Numbered from the stretch's first letter, positions 11,145 to 24,819 are shown. The stretch: DNA of 64,000 nucleotides from Siderastrea siderea (GCA_964030785.1 OZ034972.1:11781319-11845318), one strand, 5' to 3'. Notes: generated by a model not told the origin, from the sequence alone. Translations and numbers: made by a program.

Positions 11145-14100
11145 CACTTTTTACCCCGCCGTAAGGACGGGGTCTAGCAATACCTATTTTTTTTCCTTGT
11201 TTTTTTACCCCGCCGTCAGGACGGGGTCTAGTAATACCCATTTTCTTTCCGTGATTTTTTTTTGGTGGTCACTTGCCCCAGACCTCCGCTTTTCGCTCGG
11301 CCAAACAAATACTCATCGTGTCTTTCGCTACACAGGCAAGGGCTTTTATCTTGAGTGACCGTAACATATTTTACACCCCCGGGGGGGGGGGGGGGGGAAG
11401 AACAACGGCGGGGTCTAATGCCCCTGGGGCTTTTCTTGTTTTTTGTGGTGGTCACTTGCCCCAGACCTCCGGTTTTCGCTCGGCCAAAGAAATACTCACC
11501 GTGTCTTTCGCTACACAGCCAAGGGCTTTTATCTTGAGTGACCGTAACATATTTTACACCCCCCAGGGGGGAGAACAACGGCGGAGTCTAATGCCCCTGG
11601 GGCTTTTCTTGTTTGTTTTTTTTTTTGGTCGTCACTTGCGTCAGACCTCCGGTTTTCGCTCGGCCAAAGAAATACTCATCGTGTCTTTCGCTACACAGCC
11701 AAGGGCTTTTATCTTGAGTGACCATAACATATTTTGCACCCCCCCCCGGGGGGGAGAACAACGGCGGGGTCTAATGCCCCTTGGGTTTTTCTTGTTACCC
11801 CGCCGTCAGGACGGGGTTAGTAATACACGTTTTTTTTTACCCCGCCGTCAGGACGGGGTCTAGTAATACCCATTTTTTTTCCGTGGTTTTTTTTTTTTGG
11901 TGGTCACTTGCCCCAGACGTCCGCTCGGTCAAAACAATACTTGCGGGTAATCTTCGTTCGTTTATTGTTTATTCGCCAGAATTTTCATGAACGTTGGTGT
12001 AGAAATTACTGGCGATTTAATGGCATAAAAACCCCTTCGATGAAAGCAAGAACGAAGGTGCTAGCGAGCTTTGAGGCTGGCATGAATTCGCCTAACTTGC
12101 CCTGGCACGTAAACATTACATCACTGAAACACAGAAGCCGATTCGGGGAAGTCCCTTGCTTTCGCCAAGTTGAATAATTCAACAGTGACATGCAAGCATT
12201 GTTTTGGCAGTTTTGCTTTGCTTCGCCAAAATCTTTAGGGAAGGTTGTGTAGAAAAGTACAAGACATTCAATGGAGTTGACTTCTCTTCGATGAGAGCAA
12301 GGACGAAGGTGCTAGCGAGCTTTGAAGCTGGCATGAATTCGCCTAACTTGCCCTGGCACGTAAACATTATATCACTGAAACATAGAAGCCGATTCGGGGA
12401 AGTCCCTTGCTTTCGCCAAATCATTCATCGAATCGTGGCCTAAAAGTAGACTTGTACATTTCTTTTTTGGTAGATAACGGTTCCCTTTAGATTTAAGGAT
12501 TATTTTTCTTTATCAATAAATTTAGAATTACGCTGAGACGTGAGTTCGTTAAAAAAAATGAATTGAGTCACGCTATGGTCAAACTATTTCATCACGTTCT
12601 TTTTTCGAGAGTGCTGGAACAGGTGAATGACCTGAAGAAATGAGGGATGGGAAAAGTAATCATACTATTAAGGATTCATGTTATCACAAGGACAAGGGGG
12701 CAGAAAAGCAAACACGTCAAAGGTAGGATAAATCACCAACTTCATAAATTTACACCACTTGGGCTCGTATCGTGACTGACCGTAATGTATCTTGCACCCC
12801 GAGGGGAAGGGGAAAACGGCGGGGTCTAATGCCCCTGGGGCTTTTCTTGTTTTTTTTTTGGTGGTCACTTGCCCCAGACCTCCGGTTTTCGCTCGGCCAA
12901 ACAAATACTCATCGTGTCTTTCGCTACACAGGCAAGGGCTTTTATCTTGAGTGACCGTAACTATTTTACACCCGGGGGGGGGGGGAGAACAACGGCGGGG
13001 TCTAATGCCCCTGGGGCTTTTCTTGTTTTTTGGTGGTCACTTGCCCCAGACCTCCGGTTTTCGCTCGGCCGAACAAATACGTCTTGCAGACGTTCGGTCA
13101 ACAGAAGTACTATCTTCAGTCGGTTAGCGTCGATTCGCCAAAATCTTCATGAAAAACGGTGTAGAAAATTACTAGGGATGCAATGGCATAAAACTCTCTT
13201 CGACGAGAGCGAGGACGAAGATGCTAGCAAGCTTTGAAGGTCAGAGACTCGATGTTGTTTATATTTTCGTTGGTTACTCGACGCGAGTCAAATTCAACAG
13301 TGAAATGCAAGCATTTTTGACAGGTTTGCTTTGCTTCGCCAAAATCTTTGTTTACAAAGTTACCAGGAATTTAATGAAGATAACTTCTCTTCAACGAAAG
13401 CACGGACGAAGGCGCTAGCGAGCTTTGAAAGCCAACGATTCAAGCTGACATGAATTGGCCTTTTGATGCGGGAATAACAAGACTTGGCACGTAAACATCA
13501 CGTCATTCAAGACAGAAGCCGATTCGTGGAATTTCCTTGCTTTCGCTAAAGCATTCATAGAATCATGGCCTAAAAGTAGACTTTTACGTTTCCTTTTCAG
13601 TAGATAACCGTTCCCTTTAGATTTTAGGATAATCTCTTCTTTATCAATCTATTTAAATTTCCGTGCCCTTCTTGTTTAGAATTACACTGAGATGTCAGTG
13701 CTTTAAGAAAAAAAACGTGGTGTAAGTGGGTCAGGTTATGGTCAAAACTATTTCGTCACGTTCTTCTTCGCTAGTGCCAGAACAGGTGGATGACCAAGGA
13801 ATGAAGCATGGGATAGGTGTTCATACTATTTGGGATTCATGTTATCACAAGGGGAAGGGTGGTAGCGAACACGTCAAAGGTAAGATAAATCACCAACTTC
13901 AAAGATTTACACCACTTGGGCTCATATCTTGAGTGACCGTGCTGTATTTTGCACCCCGAGCGGAGAGGGAAAAACGGCGGGGTCCAATGCCCCTGGGGCT
14001 TTTCTTGTTTTTTTTTTTGTCGTGGTCACTTGCCCCAGACCTCGGCTCGGTCAAAACAATACTTGCCGGTAATCTTGGTTCATTTAGCGTTCTTTCGCCA

Positions 14101-15530
14101 GAATTTTCATGAAAGTTGGTGTAGAAAATTACTGGCGATTTAATGGCATGAAAACCCCTTCGATGAAAGCAAGAACGAAGGTGCTAGCGAGCTTTGAGGC
14201 TGGCATGACTTCGCCAAACTTGCCCTGGCACGTAAACATTACATCACTGAAACACAAAAGGCGATTCGGGGAAGTCCCTTGCTTTCGCCAAGTTGAATAA
14301 TTCAACAGTAAAATGCAAACATTTTTTTGGCAGTTTTGCTTTGCTTCACCAAAATCTTTAGGGAAAGTTGTGTAGAAAAGTACAAGAAATTCAATGGAGT
14401 TGACTTCTCTTCGATGAGAGCAAGGAAGAAGGTGCTAGCGAGCTTTGAAGCTGGCATGAATTCACCTAAACTTGCCGTAACACGTAAACATTACGTCATT
14501 GAAAGACAGAAGCCGATTCGGTGAATTGTTTTGCTTTCGCTAAAGCATTTATCGAATCATGGCCTAAAAGTAGACCTTTACGTTTCATTTTTCAGTAGAT
14601 AACCGTTCCCTTTCGATTTAAGGATAATTTTTCTTCATCAATAAATCTATTTAAATTTCCGTGCCCTTGTTACCCCGCCGTCAGGACGGGGTCTAGTAAT
14701 ACCCATTTCTTTTCCGTGGTTTTCTTTTTTGGTGGTCACTTGCCCCAGACCTCCGGTTTTCGCTTGGCCAAACAAATACTCGTCGTGTCTTTCGCTACAC
14801 AGGCAAGGGCTTTTAGCTTGAGTGACCGTAACATATTTTACACCCCCGGGGGGGGGGGGGAGAACAACGGCGGGGTCTAATGCCCCTGGGGCTTTTCTTG
14901 TTTAATATTTAGAATTACGCTGAGATGTCATTTCGTTAAAAAATTGACGTAACTAAGTCACGCCATAGTCAAAACTATTTCGTCACGTTCTTATTCGCGA
15001 GTGCTAGAACAGGTGGATGACCAAGGAATGAGGGAAGGGAAAGGTGTTCATACTATAAGGGATCCATGATATCACAAGGAGAAGGGTGCAGAGAAGACGT
15101 TGAGGGGGGGGGGATGGCAGCACACACGTCAAACGTTAGAAAAATCACCAACTTCAAAACTTTATACCACTTGGGCACATATCTTGAGTGACCGTAATGT
15201 ATTTGCACCCCGAGGGGGGGGGGGTAAACGGCGGGGTCCAATGCCCCTGGGGCTTTTCTTGTTTTTTGGTGGTCACTTGCCCCAGACCTCCAGTTTTCGC
15301 TCGGCCAAAGAAATACTCGTCGTGTCTTTCGCTACACAGCCAAGGGCTTTTATCTTGAGTGACCGTAACATATTTTTCACCCCCGGGGGAGGGAGAACAA
15401 CGGCAGCGTCTAATGCCCCTGGGGCTTTTCTTGTTTTTTTTTTTGGTGGTCACTTGCCCCAGACCTCCGGTTTTCGCTCAGCCAAAGAAATACTCGTCGT
15501 GTCTTTCGCTACACACCTTGCATACGGTGA
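11145..15530. repeat. Higher-order repeat array (alpha, beta and gamma units)
   Basis: Three repeat families alternate. Alpha (~180 bp) is marked by GGTGGTCACTTGCCCCAGAC, starting near 11264, 11447, 11627, 11899, 12860, 13032, 14021, 14731, 15268 and 15445, and ends in a GCCCCTGGGGC hairpin plus T-run. Beta (~235 bp) is marked by CTAGCGAGCTTTGA near 12060, 12310, 13220, 13413, 14180 and 14430, in three pairs. Gamma (~330 bp) begins CCTAAAAGTAGAC near 12440, 13570 and 14562. Together they give about three higher-order periods of roughly 1 kb. Poly-G tracts vary from 5 to 18. Open frames across the array stay open only because units repeat; none has a start, splice context or known domain. Confidence 0.85.
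14668..14901 (+). mobile_element. Alpha module inserted into a gamma unit
   Basis: Compared with the uninterrupted gamma unit at about 13660-13690 (CCGTGCCCTTCTTGTTTAGA), this gamma copy is split by ~234 bp beginning TTACCCCGCCGTCAGGACGG and ending GCCCCTGGGGCTTTTCTTGT. Both ends carry a stem-loop (ACCCCG/CGGGGT at the left, GCCCC/GGGGC at the right). CTTGTT-like sequence lies at the junctions. Confidence 0.55.
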
Positions 15531-15539
15531 AATTTGAAT

Positions 15540-17690
15540 TAACCAATCAGCATTCAGTAGGCGGGAAAAACTGTGGTGTCCTGACGTCACGCAGACTTTG
15601 TGCTCTTCGCTTCGGTTTCTGTGTGATCAGCGAAGTTTATTCTGTGGAAGTGCGGTTTTATTTTACCGTTTTCTTCAAATTTATCGCTTGCCTTACTTCA
15701 GTTTATTAAAAGTGACAACTGTTTGCAATTATATGGACTGGATGAGCAACCAGGATCGATTTAAAACTTTTTTCTGCGGCGAGAGACTTCGCTAACTGGA
15801 CTTGACTGCAAAGGAGGTGGTAAAAGTTTTCCTCTTGTCCTGCTGAATATTATTTTTCACAAGAAACTTCACCTCCGTTTCACTCTCCTTGGCCTCGTTT
15901 ATCACATGGATGTCCGCTAACTGAGCAGCTCTGCGTAGCGTCGGGTAGAATCCGTCTTCTGTCCTTGTAAAGATCTTCGCTCACTTCATACTTGTTTTCA
16001 TCGTGTACCGTACTTCATTTCTGGTTTTAATTCACCCCAACTTCCAGCTGTAATTGCCTGCTTTCAAAAGTGTCATTGCATTGATTGGTCTTATCGGTTA
16101 TGGAAAAATGTTCTGTTCATCAGATCAGAGATACATCATAAATGTTTGACAAGTTTGATCCGCGGTCGATCGTTGTATGGTTGCGCTACACAGCTGATGC
16201 TTCAAATTGGAAATAGGCAAGTTTGTACAATTGTCCACATACCCGGAGAGGAATGAAAATGCCTTTTTAGAATCTGGAGCTTCCTTATGTCATAGTAACA
16301 GCAAAAAGCTCGTAGTCAAAAGCCGCAGAAAATTAACTCTTCTCGAAAGGCAAAACTCACCTGAAATTCAGGCCAAGCAAAAACAACATGCGGACCGCTG
16401 TGGAAACGACACTTTCACTTGCTTTATTCACCACGGAAAGTAAAAATAATTATTACCTAGCCCGTCTTTCTAAGTGGATAATTAACTTGACTAACTTGGA
16501 TTGGAACGGTATTAATTGCAGGAACAATGTTTATTTAGGCAAATATGGATATGTCTATTTTCTCGCTTCAATTTCAACGCTAGGTAAGGTATCTTTTAAA
16601 ACTTGCAATCAATCGACTTTTACAGACAGAGAGCAAAGAGAGGAAAATGTGTAATTTCTCACGAGATTTCAAGAAGATTTAAATTGTTATAATTAAACGG
16701 AACAAATTTGAGAACAACTCTAGGTTTCAGGCAGGAGGAGTTTATTCAAAATGGAGAAATGAAAGTAACTTTAAAAGAACAAAATGCAGATCACAGCGGT
16801 CCTGCATCAGTCCGCAGTACCGAAAGAGATTTGGAAATATAAAACTGCGTTACGTCGGATTCGTTGCAAAAAGGAAAAACCGATAACCTACAGGCGACTC
16901 TAAGAGATGAAGTTGTTCTTCAGAAACCGATTAACAAATTTATGATCCGGCTGTTTAGTTTAAGCTTATTTCTTGGGTTGTAGGTGTATTAAGCTATGTA
17001 AAGCGCCTTTCGAAACTTGGGCGGCTTACATCAGAAAATGGCAGAGTGTGATAATTTTTTCTTCCTCAACAAGCACTCGTAACGCCATTCAACCTGTAAC
17101 GATGCTAATGTCACTTCAACTTCTGTTTTCCAGATCATGCAAAACCGCAAAAATTCTTACTGGAATTGGCTGTTTTGTAGCTTTCGGGATCTCGGCGTTG
17201 TTGTTGTTTCTCTGAATTTGATCCCAGTGGGAAGTAGAGCAGCTCGAGTCAAGTCTTCTGATATAAGGAATAAATTCTAGTGTAATATTGCGGTTTTAGT
17301 CATCGTCTTGTCGCTCTTCATACCCCTTAAACAATGAACACTTTTAATACAACACAAGCAACCCAAAACAAACGCTAGCGGCTTCGGTCTTCGTACTAGT
17401 TTTTACCTTTGTTGCAAGCGCACAAAACCCCGTAATGCAAAAGTGTATGAGTAGAACAACAGGGAAAAGAAAACGTTTTTCAGCAAAGTCAACTCAATCT
17501 ACGCGTCAGTCGCTATAAACTCTTGCTTTTGTTTACAAACCGCAAAATACTGGAGTTTTCAGTTGTAGCATTCTGAACCGTAACCGGAAACGAGAACCCA
17601 GTGCATTTCGCAAAACACCGACAGGACGACCGACAGGACACTACGGTTTTGACTGCCGCTCGTACCGCGGGCGCAGTTGCCGTATGCAAG
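15540..17690. other. No gene recognised between array and right arm
   Basis: About 2.1 kb of apparently single-copy sequence inside the inverted-repeat structure. Open frames of 60-88 codons exist at 16207-16654 and 16973-17215, but they overlap in different frames, lack splice signals and show no domain. A lone alpha-unit fragment (AAGGGCTTTTATCTTGAGTG to GGGGCTTTTCTTGT) sits at 17697-17790, abutting the right arm. Confidence 0.4.
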
Positions 17691-17789
17691 GCAGCCAAGG
17701 GCTTTTATCTTGAGTGACCGTAACATATTTTACACCCCCCGGGGGCGGAGAACAACGGCGGGGTCTAATGCCCCTGGGGCTTTTCTTGT

Positions 17790-19627
17790 CACCAGAATGC
17801 ATTGCATTTAACCACACTTTTTACCAGAATGCATTGCATTTAACCACACTTTTTACCAGAGTTCTCTGCGGCATTTTTGACTCTGCACGTGCGATACAGA
17901 TTTTGGTACATTTCTTTGCCGTCCTCTACAAAACAACAACGTGAAATGACCAAATTCAAAGTTTTATGCAGAACGTGAACACACGCCAGCGAACTGTCTT
18001 TTTTCTACCTGAACTGTAACGTCGTCCTCACAGATTCAGCTCCCGGATTGTTCGGCTACATTAGACAGATTGAACTATCGCGAACAAGTTTGAAATATTT
18101 GGAAGTCATTTTTAAAGTGATGTTTTCCTTGGCGTTGCCGTCGTGGTTGCTTAAGTTCCCTAAGGGCGGTGCGCGGATCGGTCCTAGATTTTCAAGATGT
18201 ATTTTTCTGCTCTAAAAATTGAGATAGTTCACTTTTGAAGTTCAAAATGGAAAGAAATCATCCTGAAGAATAACTGAACTTCAAAAAAGAGGACATGGAG
18301 GTCCTTAAAGCGACGAAAAGCCGTTTCGCGTTCAGATTCCTTCGATTCGCAAGACACAACCTGAAGTTTGCTCAAAAATTTAAACCGAACCGCGGACTTC
18401 AAATCGATTTTACAAGACCTGGAAAAACACTACAGTACGGTAAATGTTGTTTTTGAATGTTGATTTGCTGTTTAAAAATTGTTTAACTGATTGTTTGCTC
18501 CAGGTTCGTATAATTTTTGTAATTTTGTTCGCAAAGCCGTGCAACGTCCGATCGAGCCATCGCCATAATCACAGCTGTAGTGTCTGCAAAAATTACATGC
18601 GAGTGTTCATGCACGCAAGAAAATTGAAAGTTTTTTGCTTCTAGAAGCCAATGGATTGTTTATCTGAATAAAGTTTTTGACTAGAAAAGCCTGTAGTCGA
18701 CTTCTCTGTCTTTTTTAATTGATAGTAGGGTTCAGGAAGCAGTATTTTGTAAACACTGACTAATTTGCATAACCGGGTTGAAATTCGAGATGCAAGCGGC
18801 TTTCGTCACCGTGCAGAAGATTTCAGCAATTTTCATCTTCAAGGTTGTTTTCTGTCTTTTCTGGCCAATAAATGATACGCAACCATAGTTTTTTTTACAT
18901 CAGAATAGATTTATTTGACTATTCCAGCGTAAAAAGAAGTTAATTTGGAAAGCCTACAATGTTTAGTTCTCTACTGCGCATTTAGGTATTTTTTGCTACT
19001 CTTGACAAATTTTAATTTATGCGGAACACGCGAAAACACGCAGGAGTCAATGGGTTAAACCAAAGCATGCCATTACATATTATCATAGCACTACAGATGC
19101 AACAAATTCACTAATGCTCACTGAACTTACCTGGTTAATATTGTTTCACGTTCACGAGTCATTTCTTTTAATATACAAATAATGTATATTCTATAAACAT
19201 GAAAGCAGACCCAAACGTAATCCTCACTGTAGTGAATACAACATGGTTATGATTTCCAATAATAATACCCCCCCCCCCCCCCAAAAAAAAAACAAAAAAC
19301 AACGATATATCGAATTCACCCATATATGAACTCAATGTCGGTGAAAATAACACTAACGAAACAAATCAAATGTTCACACTGAATATCATTTGACAAATTA
19401 GACCTATACTACGATTATAATTTACCTTCCTACTTCGACATATGTGAATTTTTTTGCCTGGGGGTGGGAGGGTGGTCTTAGTTTTAGAAACACCGCACAA
19501 TTTGTGACTATTTTCAGAAATAAAGGAGCATTAACCTGAGTCTCACGCAAGCAGATGGATCACTGCCTAGCTAATGTCAGCATCAACAGAATGAGCCGCA
19601 GCATTACTATCTTTTAGATACCCTAGT
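17790..19627. repeat. Right arm of ~10 kb inverted-repeat structure
   Basis: Reverse complement of 9503-11055. It starts with the tandem GAATGCATTGCATTTAACCA units and ends GATACCCTAGT. It holds about 280 bp (17880-18160) missing from the left arm and a longer poly-C/poly-A run near 19268-19293. The conserved 66-codon frame is at 18444-18644 (plus). The two arms differ by about three amino-acid changes and several silent changes in that frame, so divergence is a few percent. Confidence 0.8.
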
Positions 19628-19683
19628 ATATCCCTCTTAAATCCTGATTATGTTGCTGTTCGCTCGCTGCGCTCGCTCCGCAG

Positions 19684-20165
<482 letters not shown>

Positions 20166-20270
20166 AATTAATAATGGTAATAGGACTGAGTGGAGTCCAA
20201 TTCGGTCTGTAATCATACGAGTGATTAACGAAATCGGACGACGCGTAGCGGGAGTCCGATTTGTTTAATC

Positions 20271-20301
<31 letters not shown>

Positions 20302-20590
20302 ACGAAGTCCTGTTACCAATTAATCATATCTATAACAAAATTAGCAAAAGAAAAGGAAGAAAACGTACTGGAGAAGGAATTGACAACAGTTTTACGATAC
20401 GTAAAAAGAACTTATTCAAGTGTAACTGATCCATTAACGCGCGCGCTCTGACGCGTACTGTCCAATTACTTAGGCATGACGCGTACACTGTCCAATTACA
20501 CGGTCCTAACTGTCCTATTAATGCTCAAATCATGGCTGGTGATAGCCAATCACATTCGAGAATTTTGTTATAGTTATGGTTATAATAATA
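20166..20590. mobile_element. Palindromic MITE-like element, copy 2
   Basis: Tandem repeat of the preceding element, sharing the hairpin at about 20172-20325 and the tail ending TTTTGTTATAGTTATGG. It has about 50 bp extra near 20470-20520, where the phrase CTGTCCAATTAC is duplicated (GACGCGTACTGTCCAATTAC). Confidence 0.7.
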
Positions 20591-23500
20591 ATAAAACAGG
20601 AAGATGAACAGGCCGATAAACATCTAGATGCGATTACAGCTTGTCACGTTTCTAGTCTTTTTTGCAACAACTTTGACACGATTGGTTATTATTCCTCACA
20701 CGTTTCAAAATGATCTCGATGAATTAAAATGTTTGTCATGCGTCATAGAATGGCTATAATTAGCAGAGTATTAGCACATGACATAAAAAGACGAGATAAA
20801 AGGTAGCTGGTGTGAGTTGACTTTTGAGCCTCTAGAAAGAAACAAGATCACTAAATGCTGAGTAATCGACAAAGAATCAAATGAAAAGGTGTGTATTAGT
20901 TAATGTTGTGTAATGCCTTAAAGGTGGCAACAGGCTTTTTCAGTGGACCTCCGTTTGGCGCCGGCGTCTTAAAATAGCGGAAATTAAACGGAGAAAAACG
21001 GAGAAACTCGTGTGAGGACTGAATACATTCTCACTTATAGTAGTATCCTAATTTCTTTCCGTTCAAGTTTGTATAACCATTTAATTTGCCGGGTGCACTT
21101 CCTTTCAACGGTTGATTTAAACCGGCACCGAACACCTTAAAGAAAAGTGTAGCAACGTTTCGGTTCAGTAAGCTTTTGTTTTATAGTTCGTGTATCGCGA
21201 GAAATTGTGTTCACTCCATTCTTTACTCAACAATTTCCCCCGCAGAAGCAATTGAAACTGCCTAACTTGAGGCAAATTAACTAACAATTTCCCCCGCAGG
21301 AGCAATTTAAACTGCCTAACTTGAGGCAACTTAATAAAGCAAATTGAAGCAAATTGTAGCCATGGGGGAAATCAATGTTTGGGATTTTGCATCCTTTCAA
21401 GGTTCACCGATATTTTGATGTAAAACTATCATACAGTCACTTGAGAGCCTACTTTATAATTCGTAAGCAACCATCTCGCTTCAGCGTCGACCATTTTGAC
21501 GAATGTCGTTAGAACTACTCTAAATTAAATCTCAATTTGAATTTTTTGGACGTGTGGCGAGGAATAGGATATTTTAAGTTCTCAGTCAGACACTGAACTG
21601 GGAATCTTTCGTTAATGAACATCTTTCCAACGTCGGATGTTGTCTACTAGTAGAGATTCAACACCCTAAGGTAACATGCAGCATTTTCAAGACCCCTGTC
21701 CAAAAAGCGATCGAAAAATGAACAAGGGATCGTGTATTCCTTTACTTGTGATTTGTATTCTGATCGCCTGAGGGTTGGAAAAAGCCATCGGTTTTCTTGG
21801 TTTCGCTCGTCAGAGCAATCAACTGTCATTTTAATAAGGCGTAAACACAAGCTGCACATTTTCAGCAAAATCGATTACTAACCAGGCCGCCTTCTTTGTT
21901 TTTTAAAAAGCATCGGATCAAGCTTGTTTTACCTCCATTTTCAAGAGTGAGGAATCAGAGTTGAAAGATTGCGTGGGTTAGAAGATCAGGAAGTTCGAAC
22001 ATTAACTGGTACTTGTAAACCGTCCGGTAGCACTTTTACACCTGCCTCGAAGCGCGAGGCAAAACTCATGATTAGTTCAAAACTGTAATTGAATCCTATT
22101 TGCACATTGGTAATAGATCATGAATTTATATTATGTATTTTAAAAACATTTTCAGTGCCCACTGGTGTAGTTGGTGATTGAGATCTCTCATTGGGAGATA
22201 TTTTAAGTTAGACATCTACCAAGTACTAAAAGTTAGCGAAGCTGACTTTGCTAAAGTAAGGGAAGTTATATATTAGTGTAACCTGGTGTTCTAACGTACA
22301 GCAATTCATGGGTAGTTTACTCGGAAATTTGGACGGTGGTAAACGCGCTTTTGTCAGACGACTGGTAGAAAAAATGGACTATAGTTTGTGTTATAAACTC
22401 ACTGATTCAACCCTTTAGTAAACTAACCGGGTACTGATTGAACTTGATTCTACTGTTATTTCGAAAACGAATATAAGTGCCAACGATATTTATGTAAAAC
22501 GCCGATCAGTGAAATTCTATTTAATTTTCAGCATTTTTCAAAGATCAATTCTGCCTTGGTTTGTTTTGGCGAAAAATCAAATTATATGTTACGCCTGAAA
22601 ATTGCCGGTGGAAGTTGTTTCTTATTCAAATAATGTCGAAGAAAATAAAACATGAAAATCTTCTGACAAAAAGCACTGCCTGTACAAACCACAGAATCCA
22701 AGTTTAATAAACAAACGTTTCGGAAAATAATACATTTAACTGACAGAAATTCAAATGTTGTTTAAGGCGCAGTGAATATTCTCTAGTTTCTAATGCAGTT
22801 TAATCATGAATTGCAAGGTTGTTTTGAGAAAACACAAGGAAAATAAATTAACAGAATGAATATTTTCTCTAATCTGCAACTGTTCAAGTGCCAGTTACGC
22901 AGCTGCGGATATTGTTTTTTTCATGTGAACACAACATATGAAAATGATAAAATTTCCTGCAATTTGGCTTTGCGCAAAAATCTCTCTTCGTAGACTATCA
23001 TTAAAACGTCGCTAAATCATCGCTAATATTTCGGTTCTTAGAAACATTGTGATCTTTTCTATTCAAGTACTTTCTAAATTCTATTCCTTTTTTAACCTAG
23101 AATGAAAGCAAAAATTATACATATTACAAATGGCAAACTAAGACCAAATCTAAATGTCGAAGTGGAGTGACTCGGCTTACGTTGACTTGTCTGGAACGAG
23201 GTGAACGCAAGTTATTATACAAATTGTAATTAATTCTTCAGTTATATTGCAGCGCCCCCCCCCCCCCCAAAAAAAAGCAATAGGTGATAACATATAAGAA
23301 TTAAACATTTTTCGTTATAAATTTTAATTTGCCAAACTGATTGATGACGGTAAAGTGCTCCTTTCCCGTTAAAAAAAGCGGTATTGATCAAAGAAAAAAA
23401 ATTCGGCGTCAACATTTTTACAGTGAATCTCGATTATATTCATGGAATACGAAAAAAATTTATTCAACGTTTAAAGAAAATCGCAAAATCAGTTACCACG

Positions 23501-23977
23501 AAAACGAGAAACATTTCGATTTTTATGTTATAGGAAAGACAAAACAGGCGTTATACAAAACAAACTGTGCAGCGATCAAGACATTTAAACGTTCGTGCCT
23601 GAAACCTGCGGAAAAAAGAAAACAACACTCTAAGCAAGTTCTTCGATTAGTCATTAGTCACTTTGCGTCTTTTAGCTTAATAGTTTTATCTTCGGAATGT
23701 AGAATCTATATCCTTTCATTTGAAGCATTTTTGCACTCTTCCATGTAAATCAGCTGGCAAGCCACTTTCTATGCTAATTGGGTAATTCCCAACAATACCC
23801 GTGAAGCAATGAACAGGAGATCATTATAATGAAACGACACTTTTCTCTCTGCGGATGCCATGTTTTATCTTTTTCCTTTCCTTGAGATTTTTAAGTACGT
23901 CTTAAGGAAGTTACTGTGTTCCAATCTTTGAGTCTTCGGATGAATTTCCAAAATCCAGCTAATTCAGATGAAAGCTA

Positions 23978-24819
23978 ATATATAGATTTAGGCAAGCCTA
24001 AAAGCGGAGCCCCCCCCCCCCCCTTTTTGCTTTGTTTGTTTGTTTGTTTTTTCTTGTTTTTTTTTTGCTGGCAGTTATTAATTTGTGACTACTCTCATTC
24101 AATTGTTAAATTTAAAAAAAAAATTCTTATCCTTGCTGGGAGCCGAACCCGGGACGTTGGCGTTCGAAGCCGGGTATCAATCCACTAGGCCATGAGCGTT
24201 CCTTGGCCTTTTCCAAGTTAATTTTAATACTTATTTCTTTCTTCGTGACAAGCTACCTATCAGCATGAAAATGCTGGTGTTTTTCCTGGCAAAATGTGTT
24301 CGGAACGCCGTAAAAACTATGGTTGTGGACAGAAAAAACCAAAAAGCACTAGCTCTGCTATATTTGGCGTTGAAACCGCTGCGAAAAGCTGCGAACTCAA
24401 GCGGTGTGCCGACCGAGTTCCAACCGACGAGGCAAATTTGAACTTTTCGCCTGAACTTTATCGCCTATTTTTTTTCGCCTAAATCGAACTTTTCCTCTTC
24501 CACCAAAAAGACAACTGAGTATTCTTTTGAACTTTTTTTTTCCATTAACAAATTTGTTTTTGATTTTTGTTGTCTTTGCTTGTTTTGCTACAACGCGGGT
24601 CAACATGCGATTTCGCGCCAAAAACACACGGGATTCAGCACAGGGTTATATCCAGTGTATGAAGTGTATTGGTAGCCCTCTGGTACGGACGGACGGACGT
24701 ACGGATGTACGGACGGACGGTCAAGTGACTATTACGTCACTACCAAAATTTTGGGGCTTGATAGGTTACCAAATTTCCTTAGCAATGGAGCTCCGCTGAC
24801 GCGCTAGCGCGCTGGCTCC
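23978..24819 (-). mobile_element. Retroposon-like insertion with tRNA-like core, private to copy A
   Basis: The insertion is flanked by GCTA at 23974-23977 and 24820-24823; copy C has one GCTA at the same site (GAAAGCTACTAAGCAG near 31990), which is the empty site. Near 24131-24202 the minus strand reads a tRNA-like core (TGGCCTAGTGG A-box, GGGTTCGGCTC B-box; would-be anticodon CGA, no Ser variable arm, acceptor not paired). It also contains a poly-C/T tract, an (ACGG)n run at 24684-24722 and ends AGCGGAGC / GCTCCGCT. No reverse-transcriptase frame is visible. Confidence 0.6.

Noticed and set aside
11228..11863. Frame of 196 residues and its minus-strand partner inside the array
   Set aside because: Stays open only because ~180-bp units repeat in register; glycine/proline tracts come from poly-G/C runs; no known domain and no constraint visible.
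23341..23748. Basic 135-residue frame (with partial match at 31410-31679)
   Set aside because: The two duplicated copies are frame-shifted relative to each other before and after a shared ~60-codon stretch; consistent with non-coding DNA.
24131..24202. Functional tRNA-Ser on the minus strand
   Set aside because: A and B boxes are present but the acceptor does not pair and the long variable arm of tRNA-Ser is missing.
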